From positions 130,133 through 194,132 of the forward strand of contig JACMNQ010000065.1 of the NCBI GenBank assembly GCA_014378465.1: a stretch of DNA of 64,000 bases, read 5' to 3'. Under the pieces are notes generated by a model. The model saw nothing but the letters and a program-made list of their open reading frames with translations. It was not told the origin of the DNA and made no database searches. Source of the stretch: Oligoflexia bacterium (lineage in GTDB: Bacteria; Bdellovibrionota; UBA1018). This document shows, in pieces, positions 19,160 through 28,481 of the stretch (positions within the stretch are counted from its first letter, which is position 1; every line of letters begins with the position of its first letter). The translations under genes were made by a program, and so were the position numbers.

Positions 19160-20374
19160 TCCCGCTTTGCCGGCATCCGGAAGCGCGATCTTCACGCTTT
19201 TGGATGCGGGGTCGTACTGGCGATTGACAGCCACGCCGTCGACCTGAATCGAGACGGTTTCAGGGCGGATCGTCAGCCCTTCATTGGAATTGTCGGGGGA
19301 AGTGTCCAGGCTGAAACTCGTGTTCAATTTCAGCTGAGTTGAAACGATGTTTCCGAGTTTTTCGAGACCGGCCCGGTAACTCGTGTCCATCACGTCCATG
19401 AGGACATGTCCGATGCCCAGGATTCCGCTCTGCTCAACGAGTTCGAGAATCCCATGACCGATCGACTCTTCGAGGCCGCTGCCTTGCGGAACGCGGGCGG
19501 GATCCACATGCACGATGCTCGCGAGGGAAAGTTTCTGATTGGGCTTCATCGCCTGGGCTCTGGCGTAGACCGAGGCAGGAGTGATGGCTTCGCTGCCGTC
19601 CGAGTTCAGGCAGTACCGTTTGTAGGCGGTGACTTCCGAGTTCTGCGCGGAAGGAACGAAATCCGGAAATTTCGTGTAACCATGCAGCTCCGGGCGATAG
19701 CAGATGTCATTTTCATCCGAGATGAAGACTACGGAAAGGGCCGCGTCGTCCCGGTAAAATCCCTGCGCCTTGAGTCCGGCCACGGAGCCCGCTTCGAAGC
19801 TTCTGGAAAGAGAGTAGAGTCCCATTTCGCCATTGGCCTCATCGATGTCCGAGGGCGGAGACTTCAGATCCTTCGTGAGATAGGCCTGAACCTGGGAGGG
19901 AGAATGAAGTTTGGAATTGAGGACCCTGGGCACGCCTGGCGCTGAATAGAGACTGCCGGAATAAGCGGAGGCACCGCCGTGAGCCAGCATCACTCCCATG
20001 CGGTAGTCCGTGCCGGGGGAGAGGCCCTTGACGAAATCAGGAATCGTCGTGGCGAGTCGAGATCTCTTGTTGTCGAGAGATGCCGAGGTGTCGACGACGA
20101 AAAGGAGATCGACCGAGCCACTTTCCGTCGGCTGAGGCTGCACGAAGTCCCAATAGGTCAATTGCCCGGAACCGCAGTTGTCCGTCAGAGCGGGGGGACG
20201 ATTGGTCGGACCCGCGTCCAGATGCAGCGGCTCCTGATCGATCTTTTTCCCACATCCGGAAAGAGTGATCGCCGAGAGGGCAAGCAGGGTCGCCAAAGCA
20301 GTGGAGAGAGCGGCAGCGAGTGCAGTGGGTTGTTCAGCAGGGAGTGCGTGAGCAGGCGCAGGGGTGTGTTTCAT
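19127..20374 (-). CDS. VWA-domain lipoprotein
   Basis: 415 residues from the ATG at 20374. An N-terminal hydrophobic stretch ends in the lipobox LSGC (about residues 38-41), so it should be a lipoprotein. A von Willebrand A-like domain begins at [18 protein letters not shown], containing the MIDAS DxSxS motif. A later [12 protein letters not shown] strand fits the same fold. The remainder is unrecognised and ends in a small beta-rich domain. The gene directly follows the OmpA-like gene with a 1-nt overlap, suggesting they form an envelope pair. Role unknown; metal-dependent adhesion is the family theme. Confidence 0.8.
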   Translation of the reverse strand: MKHTPAPAHALPAEQPTALAAALSTALATLLALSAITLSGCGKKIDQEPLHLDAGPTNRPPALTDNCGSGQLTYWDFVQPQPTESGSVDLLFVVDTSASLDNKRSRLATTIPDFVKGLSPGTDYRMGVMLAHGGASAYSGSLYSAPGVPRVLNSKLHSPSQVQAYLTKDLKSPPSDIDEANGEMGLYSLSRSFEAGSVAGLKAQGFYRDDAALSVVFISDENDICYRPELHGYTKFPDFVPSAQNSEVTAYKRYCLNSDGSEAITPASVYARAQAMKPNQKLSLASIVHVDPARVPQGSGLEESIGHGILELVEQSGILGIGHVLMDVMDTSYRAGLEKLGNIVSTQLKLNTSFSLDTSPDNSNEGLTIRPETVSIQVDGVAVNRQYDPASKSVKIALPDAGKAGSLVRVAACKE

Positions 20375-21507
20375 CAATTGGATTCCTTCGCTTCGCTCAG
20401 TTTCATGAGAGGACGCAGTTTTTCAATGAGGACCTGGGGATCCTGAAATTGATTGAAGACCAGTTCCACGCGCCGATTTTTCGCAAAGGCCTTCAGATCC
20501 TTCGCTTCATCCAGGGGCTTGGAGAAACTGTAGGCCTGAGTGTGGATTTTGAGAGCCTGAATTCCGCCAGATCTGAGCACTTTCGAGACGGAGTTCGCTC
20601 TCTTCTCGGAAAGGGCCAGATTGTATTTGTAACTTCCGCGTTGATCCGCATGACCACTGATCTCCAGACTTTCCCAGGTGGTGGATTTCTCGTGCAGATA
20701 GACGCCGACATCCTGAAGGATGGCTTTCACTTCTGGACGAAGTTCAGCGGAGTTGGTCTTGAAAAAGACTTTCTGCGGATCCAGAACCACGGTGAAGGGA
20801 CCGGCGGGGGCCGCGGACCGAGTTCTGATCACATCAGGAGTGTTTCCGGGTGAACCGGATCCGGAAGAGGACGAAGCACGGATCGGCAGGCCGATCTGCA
20901 CGCCGATGAAAGCGAGAGTGGCCTGGCGATCGGGGATGGAGATATCCGTCGAAATCTGCTGCGTCAGGCGGACCGGGAAGCGGTCAAAGGGAAATTCATA
21001 GACGGTCTTGAGTCCGACGAACCAGGTACCGATCGAATTGCCCACGCTCGGACCAAATCCGGTATCGGTGCCAAAGAGATTGTTCACGACCGGACCGATC
21101 TGCCAGCGTTCGCCCAGGCGGTAGCGTGCACTCAGATCTCCCATGCCGCTTCGAGTGTGAATGCCGATGCTCTCAGTGCCGGGCGTCGCGCCCGTGATCT
21201 TGCTTGAAAGCCAACTTGCACCGATGTCGTAGACCCAGCGCGCTTTTTCGTAGCTCAGCCCGAGACCCAGTGAATATTGGCTGCCTTTGGGGTTTTTTGA
21301 GAAATCCCCCCCGCTCACCGTGCTGAGCCCGCCTGAAAGTCCACCAAACAGAGTCCAGTGCGTCCGGTAGGAATGTTCAGTCAACTGCTGGGCGGAGCGC
21401 TCACTCCCGACTGAATCCAAAGGGATCAGTGGGATCAGGAGGGTCAAAGCGCTGAGGGCCAGGAGTATTCTGGATCGGGGCGGCAAATGTGGGTATTTTT
21501 GTTTCAC
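20374..21507 (-). CDS. OmpA-family outer-membrane protein
   Basis: 377 residues. An N-terminal signal peptide (hydrophobic about 14-30) and a beta-barrel-like region rich in alternating aromatics (about 45-215) are followed by a short Ser/Gly/Pro linker and an OmpA peptidoglycan-binding domain (about 240-360). The domain has EISGHADQRGSYKYNLALS and EKRANSV, with the conserved Asp and Arg that contact diaminopimelate. It likely anchors the outer membrane to peptidoglycan. The start is GTG; an AT-rich stretch at about 21525-21560 probably holds the promoter. Confidence 0.9.
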   Translation of the reverse strand: MKQKYPHLPPRSRILLALSALTLLIPLIPLDSVGSERSAQQLTEHSYRTHWTLFGGLSGGLSTVSGGDFSKNPKGSQYSLGLGLSYEKARWVYDIGASWLSSKITGATPGTESIGIHTRSGMGDLSARYRLGERWQIGPVVNNLFGTDTGFGPSVGNSIGTWFVGLKTVYEFPFDRFPVRLTQQISTDISIPDRQATLAFIGVQIGLPIRASSSSGSGSPGNTPDVIRTRSAAPAGPFTVVLDPQKVFFKTNSAELRPEVKAILQDVGVYLHEKSTTWESLEISGHADQRGSYKYNLALSEKRANSVSKVLRSGGIQALKIHTQAYSFSKPLDEAKDLKAFAKNRRVELVFNQFQDPQVLIEKLRPLMKLSEAKESN

Positions 21508-21653
21508 GCAGGAATGGTATCGACCTCAATAAATAAATCAACAATTTCTGTTAAATAAATGACGCCTGAAAAGGGAGGTGCACCGGAAAGTGGACGGGTT
21601 GAGGACCTCCAGCTGCCGGGGTGGTTGTCCCGGCCAGACACGCTGGCTCATTC

Positions 21654-22799
21654 TCAGCCGCGGGTGAGTTCAAGCAGCGTGATCTCCGAAGGTGCCCCGA
21701 GACGGACTGGGGGTCCCCAGTAGCCAGTCCCCAGATTCACGTAGATCCACATTTTTCCTAGGCGTCCGAGGCCGCCGGAGAACTGATGAACCCATTTCAC
21801 GACCCAGGTCCAGGGCACGAACTGGCCCCCGTGCGTGTGGCCAGAAAGCTGGAGGTCAAAGCCCGCCTTTTCCGCCCTCTCAGCACTTTTTGGTTGATGG
21901 GCCAACAGGATCTTCAGGTCTCCCTGGGCTTCGCCGAGTGCTCGTGCGGGGTCCGAAGCGTGCACTGGATCATAGTGGCCGGCACTGGCATCCGTCACTC
22001 CCGCCACGACCAGAGTGGCTCCCGCCACGTCGAATCGTCGGTGTTCGTTCAAGAGAGGGACCAGGCCCTGATCTGCAAGGGCCTGGACCAGTGGCTCCAC
22101 CCCCCAGTAGTATTCGTGGTTGCCGGTGACGTAAAAAGTGCCCAGTTTCGACCGAAGCTGGAACAGGGGAGTGAGGTCTTCCCGAAGCACTCTCAGGTCC
22201 CCGTCGATGATATCCCCCGTGAAGGCGATGAGATCGGCCTGAAGCGCGTTCGTGATCGCGACCACCTGGGCGACGAAGGGTTTCTTGATCGTCGCTCCGA
22301 TGTGAAGGTCACTGATCTGTGCGATCCTGAACCCTTCAAGTCCTGGGTGAAGGTTCGGAAAGACGACCTTCACGTGCTTCACCCGGGGAGGCCCCAGGGC
22401 TTTGATGATGCCGATGGCCAGACTGCCGAAGACCAGCACAAGGATGGCGACTGTCGCCTGATCTCCGTAAAGCGGAAATTGAAAGGGATGGAAGCGGTGG
22501 ACGGGGTAGAGGACGACATCGCGGAGCAGGCAGAAAAGCAGGAGAAAGCTGAGAATGCCCATGCTGAGATGAGCTCCCCATTCCAGAAACTCCTGAGTTT
22601 TCAGGGCATGGCCTTCTTTTTCGTCTTCCTGATTCCACCGGACGAGAGGCAGCCAGGCGATCAGCGCAAAAGTCAGGCCCAAAAGCAGCCATTCGGCGAC
22701 TTTCCAGGCAGGCGACTGAGAGAGGACTCCGACCAGCTGGTGGCCGATGTAAGCGTAGAGAACTCCCAAAACAGTGAGAAGAATCAGGATAAACCGCAT
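21654..22799 (-). CDS. membrane-anchored calcineurin-like metallophosphoesterase
   Basis: 381 residues. Four N-terminal transmembrane helices (about 1-20, 35-53, 75-96, 113-135) precede a metallophosphoesterase domain: IAQISDLHIG, FTGDIIDGD, VTGNHEYYWG, LLAHQP and LSGHTHGGQF supply the dinuclear metal ligands. This resembles YkuE/YaeI-type enzymes, some of which act on lipid or UDP-sugar substrates at the membrane. The exact substrate is unknown. It diverges from the RhlE-like helicase gene. Confidence 0.88.
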   Translation of the reverse strand: MRFILILLTVLGVLYAYIGHQLVGVLSQSPAWKVAEWLLLGLTFALIAWLPLVRWNQEDEKEGHALKTQEFLEWGAHLSMGILSFLLLFCLLRDVVLYPVHRFHPFQFPLYGDQATVAILVLVFGSLAIGIIKALGPPRVKHVKVVFPNLHPGLEGFRIAQISDLHIGATIKKPFVAQVVAITNALQADLIAFTGDIIDGDLRVLREDLTPLFQLRSKLGTFYVTGNHEYYWGVEPLVQALADQGLVPLLNEHRRFDVAGATLVVAGVTDASAGHYDPVHASDPARALGEAQGDLKILLAHQPKSAERAEKAGFDLQLSGHTHGGQFVPWTWVVKWVHQFSGGLGRLGKMWIYVNLGTGYWGPPVRLGAPSEITLLELTRG

Positions 22800-22973
22800 G
22801 GATGCTCATATCACCACGGGGCCTGCAGGAACTCTACTGGATTCACCTGTGATTTTGAGGACTGTGCCCTGTTCCAAGCCGTTCACCCCGGATACCGGCC
22901 AGCGCCTCCGCTCGGAAAAGCTCTGGCTTTAACGCCTCGTATTATGTAAGTTGCGCCTATTCAGACTACCTGT

Positions 22974-22997
22974 ATTTACCTTTGCATTTACCTTTGC
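22974..22997 (+). repeat. tandem 12-bp repeat in the leader of the RhlE-like gene
   Basis: ATTTACCTTTGC occurs twice head to tail (22974-22985, 22986-22997) and is followed by a similar ATTCTTCTTTGA. A possible -10 TATTAT lies at about 22940-22945, which would place the repeat in the untranslated leader about 30 nt before the start codon. The leader is pyrimidine-rich. Cold-shock or autoregulatory function is possible but unproven. Confidence 0.45.
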
Positions 22998-23028
22998 ATT
23001 CTTCTTTGAATTTTTTTTGAGGCACTCT

Positions 23029-24588
23029 ATGAGTTTTGATTCCCTGAACCTGATCGCTCCCATTCTCAACGCTGTGAAAGCCGAAGGCTACGAAACGCCG
23101 ACCCCGATCCAGCTCAAAGCGATCCCTCTCGTCCTTGCCCGCAAAGATGTTCTGGCCTGCGCACAGACGGGAACCGGGAAGACTGCCGCCTTCGCACTTC
23201 CGATTCTCCAGCTCCTCAGTGAAGGAAATGCAGGCCGCCCCATTGCGCCTCGCCCCATTCGAGTTCTGATTCTCACTCCCACACGCGAACTCGCTTCGCA
23301 GATCGCCGAAAGTTTCACGAATTACGGCCAGGGACTTCACATTCGCAACACCGTGATTTTCGGTGGCGTCAATCAGAACCCTCAAGTCCGCGCCGTCAAG
23401 CAGGGTGTGGACGTGCTCGTCGCCACTCCGGGTCGACTTCTCGATCTGATGAATCAGAGACTCGTGTCCTTCAATGGCCTGGAGATCTTCGTTCTCGACG
23501 AAGCGGATCGCATGCTCGATATGGGCTTCATCCATGACGTCAGACGCATCATCACGGCGATTCCCAAAAAGCGCCAGACGCTCTTCTTCTCGGCCACCAT
23601 GCCGCCTGAAATTCGCAAACTCTCCGAACAGATCCTCACCCAGCCCGTGAGAATTGAAGTGGCTCCGGTTTCCTCGACCGCTGAAAAAATTGAACAGGCC
23701 GTCTACCATGTCGACAAGAAGCAGAAGATGTCGCTTCTCATTGATCTTCTCAGCCGCGATGAATTTGAAAGAACTCTGGTGTTCACTCGCACCAAACGCG
23801 ATGCCAACCGTGTCTCCGATTCTCTGAGCGCCGCCGGAATCGAATCCGAAGCCATTCATGGCAACAAGTCCCAAAACGCTCGCGAACGCGCGCTTGAAAA
23901 AATCAAGGCAGGCGAGATCAAGGCACTCGTCGCGACTGACATCGCCGCACGCGGCATTGACATCACGGGAGTCACGCACGTCGTGAATTTCGATATCCCG
24001 AACATTCCTGAAAGCTACGTGCACCGCATCGGTCGCACGGCGCGCGCCGGGAAAGAAGGCACCGCCTATTCGCTTTGCGCCGCCGACGAGCGCCAGTTTC
24101 TTCTGGATATCGAACGCCTCATCCGCCTGAAGATCCGAGTGCTCGAAACTCCCCGCGACCTCCCGATGGCTCCAAAAACGGAAACCAAGAATCGTGAACG
24201 TGAGTACCGCGATCCTCGCGCCCAGAACCAGAAGCGCCGGACCCGCTCCGGCGGCAGCACTTCCGAACGCAGCGGCGGTTCAGACCGCGGTGGCTACAGC
24301 GCCAGTTCGGGCACTGGTTTCGGGGGCGGCGGAAGTGCCTCCCGTGGTCCTTCCAGCCGACCTTCGCATTCAAACCCATCGAATTCCAATTCGGTTCGTC
24401 CCGTCTCCGCATTTCCCGTGAGTGACAGTCGCCCTGCAGGGAAGCCGGCGTTCGGACCCGTGACTGCGACACCACGAGCCAGCTCGCCCCCTTCGAAAGG
24501 ACCGGTAGCGAATCCGTCAAGTCAATCGGCTCATTCGACCCACCCTCGTGCTGCCTCAGCCGGACCGAAGAAGAACGTTCGCACCTGA
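23029..24588 (+). CDS. DEAD-box RNA helicase, RhlE-like
   Basis: 519 residues from the ATG at 23029 (GAGGC upstream). All helicase motifs are visible: [34 protein letters not shown] and [10 protein letters not shown]. The last roughly 145 residues are a low-complexity Arg/Gly/Ser/Pro tail, typical of RhlE or DeaD cold-adapted helicases and likely an RNA-binding disordered region. Upstream codons in frame belong to the leader, not the protein. The 3' end overlaps the opposing response-regulator remnant by 33 bp. Confidence 0.9.
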   Translation: MSFDSLNLIAPILNAVKAEGYETPTPIQLKAIPLVLARKDVLACAQTGTGKTAAFALPILQLLSEGNAGRPIAPRPIRVLILTPTRELASQIAESFTNYGQGLHIRNTVIFGGVNQNPQVRAVKQGVDVLVATPGRLLDLMNQRLVSFNGLEIFVLDEADRMLDMGFIHDVRRIITAIPKKRQTLFFSATMPPEIRKLSEQILTQPVRIEVAPVSSTAEKIEQAVYHVDKKQKMSLLIDLLSRDEFERTLVFTRTKRDANRVSDSLSAAGIESEAIHGNKSQNARERALEKIKAGEIKALVATDIAARGIDITGVTHVVNFDIPNIPESYVHRIGRTARAGKEGTAYSLCAADERQFLLDIERLIRLKIRVLETPRDLPMAPKTETKNREREYRDPRAQNQKRRTRSGGSTSERSGGSDRGGYSASSGTGFGGGGSASRGPSSRPSHSNPSNSNSVRPVSAFPVSDSRPAGKPAFGPVTATPRASSPPSKGPVANPSSQSAHSTHPRAASAGPKKNVRT

Positions 24589-24918
24589 AGTGTCTCCGCT
24601 CACCTGCAGTGTTTTTTTCACCATCCCGATGAGGGGGTCCATTTCAAAGGGCTTCGACATCAAGCCGTCGACTTCAGTGGGCATCACTCCTGCTGCCGTC
24701 GACAGCACGACGGTCGGGATGCCCCGGATTTTCAAAGAGGCGGTCCTGGCCTGATTGAATTCCCAACCGTTCATTTTCGGCCTCATGAGACCCAGCAGGA
24801 TCAGCTGCGGATGCGAATGGGCCTCCAGATGATCCAGGGCTTCGCGTCCATTCTCAGCCAGTGAGACCGGGTAACCTCCGCTTTCGAGAATGAGGCCCAG
24901 AGTGCTGGCAGGTGAGGC
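24556..24918 (-). pseudogene. truncated response-regulator receiver domain, no start, phosphoacceptor Asp lost
   Basis: Read on the minus strand after a stop (TAA, 24919-24921), an open frame gives a receiver domain without its N-terminal strand: LGLILESGGYPVSLAENG, then REALDHLEAH, then LILLGLMRPKMNGWEF, VVLSTA and LMSKPFEMDPL. The first strand with its acidic Asp pair is missing. The phosphorylated aspartate expected in LILLDLMMP is glycine (GGT). The Thr/Ser and the conserved Lys-Pro are kept. No ATG, GTG or TTG opens the frame before the domain. This is a decayed remnant, not a working regulator. Confidence 0.7.
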
Positions 24919-24966
24919 TTATTCTGAGTTCATGCGTTATTTAAATGAATCCTTCCGAAAGAAGGA

Positions 24967-25479
24967 TCAGGGGGAGTTCAAGACAGCCAGAGCTGCCCGG
25001 ATCGCTTCAACCCTTTTCCGGTTGGCTCCGAGGTCAGAATGACCGACTCGGGAAGCGGATCGAACGTGGATCACTCTTTCTGCGGCTGGCAGATGAAACT
25101 CCAGATCATCGATGAAACCGAAGATCAGCGACCTGAATTCGGTACGGATGTGATCTTCACCCGGTTTCCCTTCATCCATCACGGTCATGCCGGCATGGGT
25201 GCTGAGATGCTTCAGGAGTTGAGCATGGGCTTCAGACCGCGAAGAAGCTCCTGGATACTGAAGGGGCGCAATGAAATGAACGGCGTCGTCGACCCGAGCC
25301 TGTGAAGAAACGCAGTTCGGCTTTCCCGGACAGTCCGGGAGCTTTCGGTCAGCGCCATTTTCATACAGGCTGATTCTTTCAGGAGCGGCTTCGCGGCTCT
25401 GCCGGGCAAGCGCCCGAAAGCGGCTCAGAAGGGTGAACAGAATCAGGATGCCGACGATCGAAAGAATTTTGAAGTTCAT
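24967..25479 (-). CDS. DUF1499 family protein, membrane-anchored
   Basis: 170 residues. One N-terminal hydrophobic helix (about 4-20) is followed by the DUF1499 hallmark LPDCPGKPNCVSSQA (about 47-61), then a compact alpha/beta domain with DDLEFHLP and VIHVRSASRVGHSDLGANRKRVE. The family is widespread in Gram-negative bacteria and has no established function. The N-terminal helix would place it at the inner membrane facing the periplasm, or make it an exported protein. Confidence 0.85.
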   Translation of the reverse strand: MNFKILSIVGILILFTLLSRFRALARQSREAAPERISLYENGADRKLPDCPGKPNCVSSQARVDDAVHFIAPLQYPGASSRSEAHAQLLKHLSTHAGMTVMDEGKPGEDHIRTEFRSLIFGFIDDLEFHLPAAERVIHVRSASRVGHSDLGANRKRVEAIRAALAVLNSP

Positions 25480-25544
25480 CTGGCAGAACCGTAGTCGGAA
25501 TCCCCAGACTTGCCAATGCCATTTCCGGCTCGGATCAGGTATTG

Positions 25545-26705
25545 ATGCCGTCTATGCTGAACACGACCGTTTCTCGTCTGCGGTGCCCGAGAAGAAAAAA
25601 GCCTCAGTCTCTCTGCGGAGGGATGCTGAAACTCTCCACGAAGGAGACTGGAAGTGCGCCGCTTGAAATCCGTTCCGGTCGACTGGTCTGTGAGAAGTGC
25701 AATGCCGAGTTTCCGATTCTGGCGGGTGTGGCGGTACTCGTGCACGATGTTCGAAACTACCTGATCAGTCATGTGAAAGGAGTCATGCAGGCCGTACCCG
25801 AGGCGGAACTCCCGCGTGACCATCTCCGCGATCTGCTGACTGCCCGGAGCGAACTTCAGGTGGAGCACATCGAAGAGGATCTTGAATCCGCGCGCGTGAC
25901 CGCGCTTTACCTCATGAATCATTATCTGCGAGTGGAGAAAACCGAAACCACCTCGGGCTCATCATCCTTCGAGCGGTGGTGGAGTCCGCGCACCGGTGAA
26001 GGCAGCCCTTTGATCGATTCACTTGTTCGCGAACACTGGGACCGGGGGCCTTTCGCGCAGATCAAAACCTGGGTACGCGAAATAGCCGGAAGAACCGGAA
26101 GCAGACAGAGCGTCGTCGAACTTGGCTGCGGAGTGGGGGGGCTTTACGGAGAGTTGAAAACGGAGCTCTCGTCCTACCTCGGTGTCGACAGCTCGTTTGC
26201 GAGCATCGCTTTGGGAAGGCATCTTGCGCTCGGCGTTCCCTATTCAGGAAAGATACTCATCCCGGAGGATCTCCTGCAGGGCCCGGTCACTCGTGAACTT
26301 ACCGGGCTTGCCGCGACTTCACTGGACGGCACTGCCGATTTCGTGGTCGGCGATCTGGAGGCGCCTCCGGTCGAAGCGGGCCAGAGTGATCTCGTGCTCG
26401 CACTGAATGCGATCGACATGCTGGAGGATCCTTCGGTACTTCCGCAGATCCAGAATCTGCTTCTCAGAAAAGGGGGCACTGCGATTCAAAGTTGCCCTTA
26501 CATCTGGCATGAGGCGGTGGCGAGCCAGCTGAGAAAGATACTGCCCCGAGAGATTCGCGATTCCGCGGCGGCGGCGGAGTGGCTGAGCGAAAAAGCGGGG
26601 CTCAAGGTGATGAAGCGAGTGAATCATCTGCCCTGGCTTTTCTTCAAGCACGTTCGCCAACTGGAAATCTATTCCGTGCACCTCTTTGCCGCGACCAAAA
26701 CCTGA
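25545..26705 (+). CDS. SAM-dependent methyltransferase with N-terminal zinc-ribbon (Trm112-like) module
   Basis: 386 residues. The N-terminus resembles a Trm112p-like fold: RLRCPRRKK and LVCEKCNAEFPILAGVAVLV, with paired cysteines and a hydrophobic strand ending. The methyltransferase domain starts at about 185 with VVELGCGVGGLYGEL (motif I), then YLGVDSSFASIALGR and DLVLALNAIDMLEDP (motif IV). The combination is common in uncharacterised bacterial enzymes. The ATG at 25545 follows AGG with 5-6 nt spacing; an upstream TTG and a downstream ATG (25554) are alternatives. It diverges from the DUF1499 gene. Confidence 0.8.
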   Translation: MPSMLNTTVSRLRCPRRKKPQSLCGGMLKLSTKETGSAPLEIRSGRLVCEKCNAEFPILAGVAVLVHDVRNYLISHVKGVMQAVPEAELPRDHLRDLLTARSELQVEHIEEDLESARVTALYLMNHYLRVEKTETTSGSSSFERWWSPRTGEGSPLIDSLVREHWDRGPFAQIKTWVREIAGRTGSRQSVVELGCGVGGLYGELKTELSSYLGVDSSFASIALGRHLALGVPYSGKILIPEDLLQGPVTRELTGLAATSLDGTADFVVGDLEAPPVEAGQSDLVLALNAIDMLEDPSVLPQIQNLLLRKGGTAIQSCPYIWHEAVASQLRKILPREIRDSAAAAEWLSEKAGLKVMKRVNHLPWLFFKHVRQLEIYSVHLFAATKT

Positions 26706-26715
26706 GAAGAAAAAG

Positions 26716-26753
26716 GCCTCGGTACTCTCCCGACCGGGGTCGAGTGCCGAGGC
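26716..26753 (-). terminator. intrinsic terminator of slyD, possibly bidirectional
   Basis: A 12-bp stem, GCCTCGGTACTC (26716-26727) with GAGTGCCGAGGC (26742-26753), one G-U pair and 14-nt loop. The plus-strand sequence before it is A-rich, so on the minus strand the stem is followed by TTTTTCTTCTC. It lies just after the slyD stop, between convergent genes. Confidence 0.75.
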
Positions 26754-26771
26754 TGGAGAAAGTGAAGCGGG

Positions 26772-27263
26772 TCAGTGCACATACTTCAGAGTCGTCGTTG
26801 GACGAACTTCGGGCTCAAGCAGATCTTCCGGGGTGGCATCCCGGGCTTCAGTCGCTTCAATGTCGAAGACCAGGTCCTGCCCGGCAAGAGGATGGTTGGC
26901 ATCGAGAGTCAGTGCATTTCCGTGCACGTGGGTGACTCGAAAGACTTTCATCTCTCCATTTTCGGCGTGAGCTTTGACTTCCTGGCCGAGTTTCAAATGC
27001 TTTCCCTGTGCGATTTCACTTCGGGACAGTTCAATCACGAGCTTGGGATCATAGAAGCCGTAAGCCTGATCCGCTGACAGACAGATTCTTCTCTTCTCTC
27101 CCTTGTGAAGGTTCTGCAGGCCTTTCGCGAGACCCACCAGAAGTTCACCGGGATCTTCAACGGAATTCTGAGTGAGGACGTCCTGGTTGAAAGTGGAACT
27201 GATCAGATTTCCCAACTTATTCTTCAAAACACAATGAAAGGAAACGATTTGCGTTTTCATCAT
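26772..27263 (-). CDS. slyD: FKBP-type peptidyl-prolyl cis-trans isomerase, SlyD family
   Basis: 163 residues. The FKBP core is split by an insert-in-flap domain as in SlyD: LLVGLAKGLQNLHKGEKRRI and AYGFYDPKLV, then an insert (about 75-125) containing VTHVHGNALTLDANHPLAGQDLVFDIE. The C-terminal tail is short, without the His/Cys-rich nickel-binding extension of the E. coli protein. Known role: prolyl isomerase and chaperone. Two adjacent ATGs follow GGGGA. Confidence 0.92.
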   Translation of the reverse strand: MMKTQIVSFHCVLKNKLGNLISSTFNQDVLTQNSVEDPGELLVGLAKGLQNLHKGEKRRICLSADQAYGFYDPKLVIELSRSEIAQGKHLKLGQEVKAHAENGEMKVFRVTHVHGNALTLDANHPLAGQDLVFDIEATEARDATPEDLLEPEVRPTTTLKYVH

Positions 27264-27730
27264 AAGATCCCCTATCGAATGGGTCCAGATGGACGTGTTT
27301 TTGATTCCGCAGCCGCGATTACCGGAGGCTGAAAGCGCTGATGACTGATCCAGAAACTGGACAAAGGGCCACGGACTGACTGATCGAATGAATCGAAAGA
27401 CATGGAGCTGAGACTGAGTTGTGTAGGTCAGATGCGGGAAGCGACAGAAACGGCCAGAGCGGCCATGAAGGTGGAGGAGAACACTTAAAATTGGACAGAA
27501 AAAGTGAACTGCAGGGGCGAGAGCCGAAAAAATGAACTAAATCAGCTGTCTAAAAAGAATAACTCGAATTTAAAGTCTTGCCTAGAGCTTTTAATAGGCT
27601 GTTTTGAAGTAGCCTTGAGCCTCCAGCTGTGCTAGACTAGCCAAGTTAGTAGTCAAATTCGCTTCTTCTCGAGTCTGCGGGCGTAGTGCCCATTGTCCTC
27701 TTGAGTGGCTCCCTGCCTTTAGGAGGTAAT
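27264..27730 (+). other. 467-bp intergenic region before the RRM gene, no gene seen
   Basis: No reading frame with coding character. The last roughly 150 bp are AT-richer and probably hold the RRM promoter and a long leader; a TGCTAGACT at about 27632 resembles an extended -10 but lacks a good -35. Immediately before the RRM start is a perfect AGGAGGT ribosome site. I could not identify remnants in the first 300 bp. Confidence 0.4.
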
Positions 27731-28027
27731 ATGGGTAAGAAATTATACGTTGGTAATCTTCCGTTTTCCGCAACCGATCAGATTTTGTCTGACACTTTCG
27801 CACAATGCGGAACTGTTCAGTCTTCCAAAATCATCATGGATCGCGACACCGGCCGTTCAAAGGGCTTCGGATTCGTCGAAATGTCCACCGATGCTGAAGC
27901 TGCTGATGCAATCAGCAAGTTCAACGGTGCTGATTACGACGGCCGTGCAATGACCGTGAACGAAGCTAAGCCTATGGCTCCACGCGACAATAGTCGTGGC
28001 GGCGGCGGTGGCGGAAGCCGCTGGTAA
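27731..28027 (+). CDS. small RRM-domain RNA-binding protein
   Basis: 98 residues. A single RNA recognition motif: RNP2 is KLYVGNLPF (about 4-12) and RNP1 is RSKGFGFVEM (about 42-51), both with the aromatic residues that stack on RNA. A short Gly-rich tail ends SRW. Such stand-alone RRM proteins are found in cyanobacteria, deltaproteobacteria and relatives and are often cold- or stress-induced; the specific role here is unknown. The ATG follows an ideal AGGAGGTAAT, implying high expression. Confidence 0.93.
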   Translation: MGKKLYVGNLPFSATDQILSDTFAQCGTVQSSKIIMDRDTGRSKGFGFVEMSTDAEAADAISKFNGADYDGRAMTVNEAKPMAPRDNSRGGGGGGSRW

Positions 28028-28061
28028 GACCGAAAGGTCTTTGAGTCGCTTTTCTTTTTTT
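28027..28061 (+). terminator. intrinsic terminator of the RRM gene
   Basis: AGACC-GAAA-GGTCT (28027-28040) forms a short tetraloop hairpin at the stop codon, followed some 9 nt later by a T-rich run (28050-28061). Confidence 0.55.
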
Positions 28062-28128
28062 GACGCTTTTCCCGGAAGCAATTCTGGGGTTGCTCTCAAA
28101 AAATAAAACGCTTCAAAAGTTACAAGAG

Positions 28129-28168
28129 TGAGGGGACGTACCACCCGTGGTCGTCTCCTCATTTTTTT
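28129..28168 (+). terminator. second, strong intrinsic terminator downstream of the RRM gene
   Basis: A long stem of TGAGGGGACG with CGTCTCCTCA (28129-28138, 28152-28161; one G-U pair), extended by CCAC/GTGG, is followed by seven T residues (28162-28168). It lies about 70 bp after the first terminator, with no ORF in between. It may be a backup, or may end a small RNA made from the RRM 3' region. Confidence 0.75.
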
Positions 28169-28269
28169 GTCCAGATCTCGACTTCAGTTCGCAAATGGCC
28201 AGCAGCCATCACCCCATTCAAACTACCCCACAGTGATATTCACAGTGTTGTAAAGAAAGTAAGTGAGCT

Positions 28270-28446
28270 ATGCAAAATTCCCCAGCCAAAGCCGGAAAAA
28301 ATCAGTTCAAGTGTTATCATTGCCGTTTGATTTTCGCGAGCAAGGATGGAGCTTGGTGTGATTGGGATCAGATGCAGGTTCACCTTTGCCGCACTTGCAA
28401 CAAGTCCACTGAGAAAAAGACCGAACGGTCCTACACCAAGAGCTGA
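28270..28446 (+). CDS. 58-residue zinc-ribbon microprotein
   Basis: An ATG at 28270 opens a 58-codon frame encoding two cysteine pairs, KCYHC (about 14-18) and LCRTC (about 40-44), separated by 22 residues, with a Lys/Thr-rich tail. The CxxC-CxxC layout predicts a single zinc ribbon that may bind nucleic acid or protein. It has its own strong downstream terminator. The ribosome site is weak (AAGTGAG). Confidence 0.75.
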   Translation: MQNSPAKAGKNQFKCYHCRLIFASKDGAWCDWDQMQVHLCRTCNKSTEKKTERSYTKS

Positions 28447-28481
28447 TTTTTCTTCGCTCGGGTTTCTCCCAAAAATTCAAA

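Noticed and set aside
22951..23028. N-terminal extension of the RhlE-like helicase (Phe-rich)
   Set aside because: It translates the pyrimidine-rich leader and tandem repeat; the conserved start is the ATG at 23029.
27857..28162. 101-codon minus-strand ORF across the RRM gene end
   Set aside because: Shadow of the RRM gene that runs through two terminators.
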